Positions 35,927 to 42,878 of a stretch of 47,115 nt of DNA are shown one piece after another. The DNA lies in the NCBI GenBank assembly GCA_003646995.1, contig QMLZ01000004.1, positions 1 through 47,115 of the forward strand, given 5' to 3'. The translations under genes were made by a program, and so were the position numbers. The notes under the pieces were generated by a model. The model searched no databases and was not told where the DNA came from. It saw only the letters and a program-made list of their open reading frames with translations. Source of the stretch: Deltaproteobacteria bacterium (lineage in GTDB: Bacteria; Desulfobacterota; DSM-4660; Desulfatiglandales; Desulfatiglandaceae). Within the stretch, counting starts at the first letter, position 1, and every line of letters starts with the position of its first letter.

Positions 35927-36688
35927 ATGAGTTTGTTAAAACTCGAGGGTGTAACTAAACGCTTTGGGGGTCTTGTTGCAGTGGACCACGTGGACCTGGT
36001 GGTAGAACACGGGGAGCTGCTCGGCATAGTGGGACCCAATGGGAGTGGAAAGACAACCCTGTATAATCTTATCAGCGGCGTATACAGGTGCGACGAAGGA
36101 AAGATATTCTTTGAAGAGCAAGAAATAACCTCCCTTCCCCCTTACACGCGCGCCCACATAGGAATAGGGAGGTCGTTCCAAATACCCCGGCCGTTTGGGT
36201 CGGCCACGGTACGGGAAAACGTTGCCATTGGCGCAATGTTCGGCAGGATGATAGGAAAAGTGGGGGAAAGGGAGGCCCTTGAGATGGCTGATCACTACCT
36301 TTCTTTACTGGGCCTCTATGATAAACGCCATAAGGTATCCAACAGCCTTACCCCGGTAGAAAAAAAGCTCATGGAAATAGCCAGGGCGTTGGCAATGAAA
36401 CCCAAGCTCCTTTTGATGGATGAGGCTATGGCAGGGATGAATCCCAAGGATATCGACGGTATGGTCGCACTTATAAAAAAAATAGGTGAGCAGGAAAAGA
36501 TTGCAATAGTTTCCATGGTTGAACACGTGATGAGAGCACTTGTCAATTTCGCCGAGAGGGTGATGGTGATGCACCAGGGCAAAAAGCTGGTGGATGCCCC
36601 AACCCAAAAGGCCCTTAATGATCCACGAGTAATAGAAGTGTACCTGGGGCGCCCTACCTTGGAGGGAAGAGATGCTGAAGGTAACTGA
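35927..36688 (+). CDS. livG: Liv-type ABC transporter ATPase LivG (second system)
   Basis: Cytoplasmic ATPase of 253 residues. Walker A GPNGSGKTTL near residue 41, LivG-type IGRSFQIPRPFGSATVRENV, and Walker B LLLMDEAMAGMNP are present. The ABC signature is unusual: where LSxGQ is expected it reads SLTPVEKKLMEIARALA, without the signature glycine; some LivG relatives vary here, so it is probably tolerated. AGGAG lies six bases before the ATG. Overlaps livF by 17 bases. Confidence 0.92.
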   Translation: MSLLKLEGVTKRFGGLVAVDHVDLVVEHGELLGIVGPNGSGKTTLYNLISGVYRCDEGKIFFEEQEITSLPPYTRAHIGIGRSFQIPRPFGSATVRENVAIGAMFGRMIGKVGEREALEMADHYLSLLGLYDKRHKVSNSLTPVEKKLMEIARALAMKPKLLLMDEAMAGMNPKDIDGMVALIKKIGEQEKIAIVSMVEHVMRALVNFAERVMVMHQGKKLVDAPTQKALNDPRVIEVYLGRPTLEGRDAEGN

Positions 36689-37379
36689 TCTTGAATCCGG
36701 ATATGGCCCAATGCAAGTACTTTGGAAGGTCAGCCTGGAGGCCAAGGGCGGCACCATAACAGCCCTACTAGGTCCAAATGGTGTGGGGAAATCTACAACA
36801 CTTTTGACTATACTCGGCTCGGTCAGGCCCTGGGGAGGGACAGTCGAGTTCAAGGCCCATGATGTTACCCACCTCCCCTCGCATAAGAAAGTTGCCCTAG
36901 GTCTAACCTTAGTTCCAGAAGGAAAACACATATTTCCAAGTATGACTGTCCATGAAAATCTAATGATGGGGGCATATCCTAAGAGAGCTCAAGCACTTAT
37001 GGAAGAATCAAGGCAACTTGTCTATTCGCTGTTCCCTGTGCTGGAGGCCCGGTCCAATCAGCAAGCCGGTACCCTCAGCGGCGGAGAACAGCAAATGCTG
37101 ACTATCGGCAGGGCCCTCATGAGCCGTCCGGAGTTATTGATGCTGGATGAGCCAAGCCAGGGCTTGGCTCCTAAGCTGGTAGGCGAGGTCTTCGATACCA
37201 TTGAAAAGATAAGAAGCGAAATGGGGGTGACCATCCTGCTCGTGGAGCAAAATGTTGATATTTCCTTGGAAGTTTCTAAGTACGTTTATGTCATGCACGA
37301 GGGCACAATAAAGGCTGAGGGACCAGCGGAAAAAATAAAGTCCTCTGAGGACATAAGGAAAGCATACCTGGGTCTTTAG
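36672..37379 (+). CDS. livF: Liv-type ABC transporter ATPase LivF (second system)
   Basis: Cytoplasmic ATPase of 235 residues. Walker A GPNGVGKSTT, TLVPEGKHIFPSMTVHENL, canonical signature LSGGEQQMLTIGRAL and Walker B LMLDEPSQGLAP are present. GGAGGGA inside the livG end precedes the ATG. It completes a five-gene transporter (binding protein, H, M, G, F) in one direction with a CoA ligase in front. The radical SAM gene converges on it 11 bases after the stop. Confidence 0.93.
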   Translation: MLKVTDLESGYGPMQVLWKVSLEAKGGTITALLGPNGVGKSTTLLTILGSVRPWGGTVEFKAHDVTHLPSHKKVALGLTLVPEGKHIFPSMTVHENLMMGAYPKRAQALMEESRQLVYSLFPVLEARSNQQAGTLSGGEQQMLTIGRALMSRPELLMLDEPSQGLAPKLVGEVFDTIEKIRSEMGVTILLVEQNVDISLEVSKYVYVMHEGTIKAEGPAEKIKSSEDIRKAYLGL

Positions 37380-37390
37380 TCTATCGTAAT

Positions 37391-38266
37391 CTATTCGGTT
37401 CCGACGTAAACCGGCCTGAACCGGTCTTCATCCCACGTAAGAGATTCCTCTATCTGGGCTAGCATCCTGTTCTTGTCCTGAGGCATCTTGCCCGAGAGGT
37501 GCAGGTAGTTGGTATAATGATCACTATGAATCTCAGAGGTCACCTCAAGACCTTGCAAAATAAGTTGCCATTCTTTCAACACCTCATGGGCAGAAAGAAC
37601 CTGAAATCTCCCTTTCCTGATTTCATGCAAGAGCAATGTGTTGATCTTTGGTAGGAATGTCCTAAACCGAATGAAATGAGGATTGATTTTGTTCAATATT
37701 TTTGCCGTTGCCGTTGCATGCTCAAACCATCTGTCCTTTCCACCTATTCCCAAGAGTACGTATTCGCTCAACTCGATTCCGGCCTGTTTTACCCATAGCC
37801 CGGCCCTAATCTGCTCTGAAGCCGTAGCCCCCTTTTTCACCCGTCTCAAGACCTCGTTGTCACCACTTTCCAGACCCACGTGTATTCTGCTAAGGCCACT
37901 TTCGCGTAGCTTCGTCAGATCCCTAAGCCCTTTCCTGCAAATGTATTTTGAGGAACCATATACTGTAATCCTTTCTAGTCTGGGAAAAACCTTGCGAGCA
38001 TAGGAGCAGATTTCTGCCAGATCATCTGTTGGCATGGCAATAGTGTTGCCGGCCGGGAAAAAAAGCGTTCTCACTAGATGCCCATATAATCCAGCGGCCT
38101 CATCCATATCTCGCTTGATCTCTTCCACTGGCCTAACCCTAAACGGCGGTCCCTTTTTGTATACCATGCAAAAGGTGCACTTATTGTGGGGACAGCCAAC
38201 AGTGGCCTGGATCAAAAGGCTGTCTGCCTCACTGGGCGGACGATATATGGGACCTTCGTAGTACAT
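37391..38266 (-). CDS. Radical SAM protein
   Basis: Radical S-adenosylmethionine enzyme of 291 residues. The 4Fe-4S ligands are C25, C30 and C33 in VGCPHNKCTFCMVYK, spaced C-x4-C-x2-C instead of the common C-x3-C-x2-C; a recognised subgroup of uncharacterised radical SAM proteins has this spacing. Downstream elements include TLFFPAGNTIAMPTDDL and IHVGLESGDNEVLRRVKKG, the latter typical of Elp3/HemN-like TIM barrels binding SAM. There is no additional C-terminal cluster motif, and the reaction is unknown. The ribosome-binding site is weak. It diverges from the HDOD gene across a 233-base region with regulatory signals. Confidence 0.85.
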   Translation of the reverse strand: MYYEGPIYRPPSEADSLLIQATVGCPHNKCTFCMVYKKGPPFRVRPVEEIKRDMDEAAGLYGHLVRTLFFPAGNTIAMPTDDLAEICSYARKVFPRLERITVYGSSKYICRKGLRDLTKLRESGLSRIHVGLESGDNEVLRRVKKGATASEQIRAGLWVKQAGIELSEYVLLGIGGKDRWFEHATATAKILNKINPHFIRFRTFLPKINTLLLHEIRKGRFQVLSAHEVLKEWQLILQGLEVTSEIHSDHYTNYLHLSGKMPQDKNRMLAQIEESLTWDEDRFRPVYVGTE

Positions 38267-38304
38267 CGAAGTTAGCTTTTAGGCCTCCAATCCAAATACT
38301 ACAG

Positions 38305-38318
38305 GGAAAGCGCTTTCC
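38305..38318. promoter_or_regulatory. Perfect 14-base palindrome, operator-like
   Basis: GGAAAGCGCTTTCC is identical to its reverse complement and resembles LacI-family operators (GAAA-CG-TTTC type). It lies 38 bases upstream of the radical SAM ATG and 39 bases upstream of the sigma-54 element serving the HDOD gene, so it could serve either direction. No LacI-type or enhancer-binding protein is encoded in the window. Confidence 0.45.
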
Positions 38319-38357
38319 TCAAATCCCATGGTCTTTCAGCGGACCAAACAGGATTTG

Positions 38358-38373
38358 TGGCATCTATTTTGCA
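38358..38373 (+). promoter_or_regulatory. Sigma-54 (-24/-12) promoter of HDOD-HisKA gene
   Basis: TGGCATCTATTTTGCA: TGGCA and TTGCA halves with GG and GC exactly ten bases apart. It points toward the HDOD gene, whose ATG is 127 bases downstream. Confidence 0.65.
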
Positions 38374-38499
38374 ACTCACATCAAGTAAAGTCAACAGGCC
38401 TCTTCTCCCATGGCTGCAGCAGGGCCACTGCCACTAGGAAACAGTATGTTGGGAGGATGTTGGTCGACAAAATGACAAACCAATAGATTGAGGTATAAT

Positions 38500-39702
38500 A
38501 TGCTCCAGCACCCAAGGTCAGAGGTAATACAAAGGCTTAACTCAGGATATGGGCTTCCGGCCCTGTCCCCTGTGGCTCTCAAGCTGGTAGAATTGGCTTC
38601 GGATGAAAAAAGCTCAGCCAATCAATTAGTCGAAATAATAGAAAAAGATCCCTCTCTTGCAGTGAGGTTACTGAAGCTTGCAAACAGTGCCTTTTATGGT
38701 TCTTCTTCACGCATAAAAAGCCTCTCCCAGGCAGTTGTAAGAGTAGGCTTTGACCGCCTCAGGATAATGGCCCTTTCCATTTCCCTTAGGGATACATTCC
38801 CCTTTGGAAAGGTCGGTCCCTTGGATTATGAGAAATTCTGGAAGGTTTCACTTTACAGGGGGATCATGTCCCGAACTCTAGCCCGACATCGCGAGTCAGT
38901 CAATCCTGAAGAAGCATTCGTGGCCGGTCTCATTATGGAGATAGGGCTACTGATATTTTTTGATCTTTTTATCAAGGGAAAAGATCAGGACGTATCCCTT
39001 GAATTAGAACCCCTTGAAGAGATGCTTTCATGGGAAAGGGCCCAGTTCGGTATAGACCACAGGGAAATTGGTATGTATGCACTTAGACACTGGAAATTTC
39101 CGGAATCCATCGTGAACTGCCAGAGGCCTCGTTGCCTCAAGGACCTTGAGAAAGAAGGCAATGACCTTTGCATGATCTCGGAACTTGCCAGGATATGCTC
39201 ACAAGCCATGTTTCAGGAGGCTGGTAACTTCAACACGATTTTTACTCACTGCAAACAGACTATTGGGCTAGAGCAAGAAGAAATAAATAATCTTATCCTG
39301 GAATCACTCGAGCAGGTTGATGTGCTGGCCCAGGAACTCAATTTGGAGAATGACAAAGGCAAAGACCTAATAGGCCTGATGGAAAAGGCCAACAGGGCCC
39401 TCAGCCAGATCTCGGAACGGATATCAACGCAGAGTCTTAACCAAAGGCCGACGAGGACCCTCCCTACCCTTGACCAAATAAGCAACCAGAGCCCTATCAT
39501 ATGCGATACGCTTCAGGCAGTAGTCCACGAAATCCGCAATCCCCTGACAGCGGTAGGAGGGTTTGCCAGAAGGCTGGCATCCACATTGGACCCTCATTCC
39601 GAAGAAGGTAAATACGTGAGGATAATTCTCGGTGAAGCCTCCAGGCTTGAAAAACTCTTACAGCAAATGACACAAGAAGAGTTTCCTGGATGCTCTACCT
39701 GA
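38500..39702 (+). CDS. HDOD protein ending in an isolated histidine-kinase dimerisation domain
   Basis: Protein of 400 residues. An HDOD domain occupies about residues 20-220 (LPALSPVALKLVELA, LLKLANSAFYGSSSRI, LSQAVVRVGFDRLRIMAL). After a helical linker comes a HisKA H-box AVVHEIRNPLTAVGGF with histidine H343, a helix EASRLEKLLQQM, and then the protein stops; no N, G1 or G2 boxes of a kinase ATPase domain follow. It cannot autophosphorylate alone but could accept phosphate or heterodimerise. ATG 38500 is preceded by GAGGT; the in-frame TTG at 38488 is less likely. A sigma-54 promoter lies upstream. The hybrid kinase gene converges on its end, 25 bases away. Confidence 0.85.
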   Translation: MLQHPRSEVIQRLNSGYGLPALSPVALKLVELASDEKSSANQLVEIIEKDPSLAVRLLKLANSAFYGSSSRIKSLSQAVVRVGFDRLRIMALSISLRDTFPFGKVGPLDYEKFWKVSLYRGIMSRTLARHRESVNPEEAFVAGLIMEIGLLIFFDLFIKGKDQDVSLELEPLEEMLSWERAQFGIDHREIGMYALRHWKFPESIVNCQRPRCLKDLEKEGNDLCMISELARICSQAMFQEAGNFNTIFTHCKQTIGLEQEEINNLILESLEQVDVLAQELNLENDKGKDLIGLMEKANRALSQISERISTQSLNQRPTRTLPTLDQISNQSPIICDTLQAVVHEIRNPLTAVGGFARRLASTLDPHSEEGKYVRIILGEASRLEKLLQQMTQEEFPGCST

Positions 39703-39727
39703 AGGAGGCTGAGTCGCAGGGTTTGGA

Positions 39728-42364
39728 TCAACCCAGGATCTGCGCAAGCACCCTCGTAAGATCCTTTAGCCTGAAGGGCTTCTGTATGAACCCCGCGCAA
39801 CCCATGTCCATTAATTCCTGGGCCTCTCCATCCAGACTGTAACCACTGGACAAAAGCACCTTGACCTGCGGGTCAATTTCTTTCAACTTTACAAAGACTT
39901 CCTTTCCACTCATCTTGGGCATGACCATGTCCAAAAGCACAAAGTCAATACTGTCTTTATGCTCCCGGAAAATCTCCACGGCCTCCTGTCCAGTAGTAGC
40001 CACATGCGTCTTATAACCCAGTGCCTCCAGGAGTTCTTGACCAACCTCAGCGATGTGTTCTTCGTCATCCACAAGTAAAACCGTTGCTTCACCTTTGCTT
40101 ACCATATCCTTCGCCTTCTTATATGGTTTTATTTGCTTCCTGGATGCAGGAAGGTATATCTTAAAGGTGGCACCATGGCCCTTCTTCGACTCAACATCAA
40201 TGTATCCTCCGTGGCCCTTAATTATCCCGTAGGCCGAGGCCAGGCCCAGCCCTGTCCCGTGCCCCATTTCCTTAGTGGTAAAGAAAGGCTCGAAGATTCT
40301 CTCCTTCACCGATTCATCCATTCCTATACCCGTATCCCGTATACTTAGCAAGACATAATTTCCAGGTTTGGCCTTGTATACTCTTCCCTGAAGCTCTTTG
40401 TGACTTGCGTTGCGAGTGGTAACAAAGATCTCTCCGCCCCCTGGCATGGCCTGCCAGGCGTTTACATAGATATTCAGCAAGACTTGCTCGATCTGGGTCT
40501 TGTCTGCCTCGACCGGCCAAAGATCCTTTGCAAGATCCTGATGGATTACGATTTCCTTCTTGGTTCTCCCAAAAGTTTCTGATGTCTCCTTGACGATGTC
40601 GTTGAGGTTCAATGGTTCTATCTCATACCGTCCGTGCCTCGCATACCCGAGCAACTGGCTGGTGAGTTTGCTGCCGCTTTGTATTTGTTCTTCTATTGTC
40701 TTCAACCGATGATAATGGGGGTGTTTTTCATCTGTCTCAAGGAGCATGATGGAAACGTTACCCTGAATTCCCATCAAAAGATTGTTAAAGTCATGAGCTA
40801 TCCCTCCTGCAAGTGTCCCTATGGCTTCCATTTTCTGAGCTTGTTGTAGTTGGGCTTGAAGCTTTTTTCTCTCTGATACGTCACGAATTACCACCAGTAT
40901 ACCTGCTGGGTTTCCCTCGTGGTCTGTATAGCGTGAAGCACTTATGCTGACATCTAGGACGTAACCATCTTTTGTTAACCGCTTCGTTTCGAAACCATGG
41001 CAAGCGGTTCCATTTTGCACAAGTTCCCTGATTATGGCCTGGGTCTGTTCTTTCTCCGATTCAGGGACAAATGGAATGCGTTTGCCCTTCAACTCTTCGA
41101 ATGTCCAACCAAACATCTCCGTAAAAACAGGACTCACATATTCTGTCCTACCCTCGAGGTCATAAAGGACTATGGCGTCGGCAGAAGATTGAAGGAGGGA
41201 ACGGTAGATTTTCTGGGCCTTATCAACCTTTTCGTAAAGACTTCTATATCTTTTTTCACTTTGCTTGATCTTCTCCTCTGCTTCAGCTCTTGCAGTTATG
41301 TCTTCATAGATCATTAGCTTTTTGCCATGGTCTAATAACACGTTCCTGAAGTGTATAATCTTTTTTTCTCCATTTTTGCAGATAACCGGAAATGTGCGCT
41401 CTTTCACCACTCCACGATCATTTACCTCCGCGGTATCCTTCTTCCACGCGGATACAACCTCCTCGCGTAGCTTTGGGTCCGGATATGCCTTTTCAAACCA
41501 TGTCCACTTGTCCGGAACATCTTGGAAGGTATAGCCAAAAATCCTTGTGAACTGCGGATTGAAATACTCAAAAGTACCATCAGGTGCCATAATTGAGAGA
41601 CCAAAAGGGGCATCTTCCGCCAGCTTCCTAAACCTCGACTCACTTTCTTTAAGCGAGTCTTCTGCTTCTTTCCTCGACCTTTCAATACGCATGCCCTCGC
41701 TAATAACATAGATCATCAGCATCGCGATTAAGGCGAGTATTGCCATAGAAGTCAACAGCAGTTTCCTCATCATGGCTGCGATCTCTGCCTTGGCGTCTTC
41801 CACATAGATCCCCGTACCTATAATCCATCCCCACGGCGCGAACCCTTTCACGAATGAAAGCTTGGGTACTATACGATTGGGATCATCTTTCCATTGCCAC
41901 ATGTAGTCCACGTATCCTTCGCCGTGCGTTTTCACTACATTTATAAACTCTCGAATCAAGTACTTTCCTTTTTTGTCTCGCAAATCAATGACATCCTTCC
42001 CGACCAAATCCTTTCTATATGGGTGCATGAGCATTACACCACGCAGATCATTAACCCAAAAATAATCCTTTCCTTCAGGGCCGTAATGCAAGGTGGCTAT
42101 CCTGTGCATGGCCTTACTTTGGGCCTCTTCAAGGCTCATGCGGCCTGTTTCTACCTCTCTTTGATAATAAGAAAGCCCCGCACATACCAGTTCCACCATA
42201 TTTTTTATCATCTGGCGCTTGGCGTCCATTATGTGGGTTTTAAACGAAGGTAAGATCCCCCCGAAAATGAAAGCGATGAACAACAGCAAAGAAAAGACTG
42301 TTGGCAGTATTATCCTGAAAGTTTCTCGCTGCCGCATTCTCTTGAGGATTTCCCTGTAACCCAT
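39728..42364 (-). CDS. Membrane hybrid sensor histidine kinase (Cache-PAS-PAS-HisKA-ATPase-receiver)
   Basis: Protein of about 878 residues. Order from the N-terminus: a transmembrane helix (IILPTVFSLLLFIAFIFGG), a periplasmic single-Cache domain with DYFWVNDLRGVMLMHPYR and GWIIGTGIYVEDA, a second membrane helix, two PAS domains, the H box GGIAHDFNNLLMGI, an ATPase domain (DTGIGMDE, GHGTGLGLA) and a C-terminal receiver with phosphoacceptor in FVLLDMVMPKMSG. It senses a small extracellular ligand, perhaps a carboxylate, and runs an internal phosphorelay. I prefer ATG 42364; an in-frame GTG at 42424 would start only about 7 bases after the predicted sigma-54 start site. No DNA-binding output gene adjoins it. 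Confidence 0.9.
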   Translation of the reverse strand: MGYREILKRMRQRETFRIILPTVFSLLLFIAFIFGGILPSFKTHIMDAKRQMIKNMVELVCAGLSYYQREVETGRMSLEEAQSKAMHRIATLHYGPEGKDYFWVNDLRGVMLMHPYRKDLVGKDVIDLRDKKGKYLIREFINVVKTHGEGYVDYMWQWKDDPNRIVPKLSFVKGFAPWGWIIGTGIYVEDAKAEIAAMMRKLLLTSMAILALIAMLMIYVISEGMRIERSRKEAEDSLKESESRFRKLAEDAPFGLSIMAPDGTFEYFNPQFTRIFGYTFQDVPDKWTWFEKAYPDPKLREEVVSAWKKDTAEVNDRGVVKERTFPVICKNGEKKIIHFRNVLLDHGKKLMIYEDITARAEAEEKIKQSEKRYRSLYEKVDKAQKIYRSLLQSSADAIVLYDLEGRTEYVSPVFTEMFGWTFEELKGKRIPFVPESEKEQTQAIIRELVQNGTACHGFETKRLTKDGYVLDVSISASRYTDHEGNPAGILVVIRDVSERKKLQAQLQQAQKMEAIGTLAGGIAHDFNNLLMGIQGNVSIMLLETDEKHPHYHRLKTIEEQIQSGSKLTSQLLGYARHGRYEIEPLNLNDIVKETSETFGRTKKEIVIHQDLAKDLWPVEADKTQIEQVLLNIYVNAWQAMPGGGEIFVTTRNASHKELQGRVYKAKPGNYVLLSIRDTGIGMDESVKERIFEPFFTTKEMGHGTGLGLASAYGIIKGHGGYIDVESKKGHGATFKIYLPASRKQIKPYKKAKDMVSKGEATVLLVDDEEHIAEVGQELLEALGYKTHVATTGQEAVEIFREHKDSIDFVLLDMVMPKMSGKEVFVKLKEIDPQVKVLLSSGYSLDGEAQELMDMGCAGFIQKPFRLKDLTRVLAQILG

Positions 42365-42440
42365 CCCAAAAAGCCTTTCCCATAAGGGCAATAGTTTGAC
42401 TTTCCTATGAAGGAAAATTCCCACGCTCCAAGCTTACTAT

Positions 42441-42458
42441 AAGCAAAACCCTTGCCAA
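42441..42458 (-). promoter_or_regulatory. Sigma-54 (-24/-12) promoter of hybrid kinase gene
   Basis: On the minus strand: TTGGCAAGGGTTTTGCTT. GG and GC are exactly ten bases apart with TGGCA and TTGCT halves. The predicted start near 42431 leaves a 67-base leader before ATG 42364. Confidence 0.65.
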
Positions 42459-42483
42459 TTGTCGTATCACTGGCCGTTTACGT

Positions 42484-42515
42484 GGTCCTGCGCAGGAGAT
42501 CCCTGCTTCAGGACC
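42484..42515. promoter_or_regulatory. Strong dyad upstream of hybrid kinase promoter
   Basis: GGTCCTG (42484-42490) pairs with CAGGACC (42509-42515), and inside it GCAGG (42492-42496) pairs with CCTGC (42502-42506). The left part also contains the perfect 12-base palindrome TCCTGCGCAGGA (42486-42497), about 30 bases upstream of the -24 element. It may be an activator site or an RNA hairpin; no T run adjoins it. Confidence 0.45.
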
Positions 42516-42877
42516 AGGACATGTGGAGTAAGCGGGAATAGTAAGAATGGGATCATAACCCCGGGTTCGGGCATGCAAAGAGAAAAGTGGAGCTTATTCC
42601 TTGTCTTCGTCAATACCTTGACATGAAGTGATAGGTCTTTGGCAAAAATTTTCAATACATAGACACTGGTGTTATATGAGTCGAATCTCGTTGGTGGGCC
42701 CACTTGGTATATTCAGGAAAGCTGAGTCAATGATCTGTGATTTATTGAAGATCATTACGAAAGCTTCGACAAAATCCTTGACAAAAAAGGCCCCTTTCCT
42801 ATAAAAGCCCTACCTGCATGTGCTTGTGAATTTATTTCATATTTGCCCTAACCTCGAGTCCTTTTGACCGGTGCTGA
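42516..42877. other. Leader region of the rnf operon
   Basis: About 360 bases without a convincing gene between the kinase promoter region and rnfC. The only signal I can support is the sigma-70 promoter at 42778-42805. No cytochrome c gene, which accompanies rnf in some sulfate reducers, is present. Confidence 0.5.
42778..42805 (+). promoter_or_regulatory. Sigma-70 promoter of the rnf operon
   Basis: Consensus TTGACA (42778-42783) and TATAAA (42800-42805) with 16 bases between them, pointing to rnfC. Transcription would start about 60 bases before the rnfC ATG. Confidence 0.65.
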
Positions 42878-42878
42878 G

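Noticed and set aside
42467..42703. 78-codon open frame on the minus strand upstream of rnfC
   Set aside because: No family features, no ribosome-binding site, and it overlaps the sigma-54 upstream region and the dyad at 42484.
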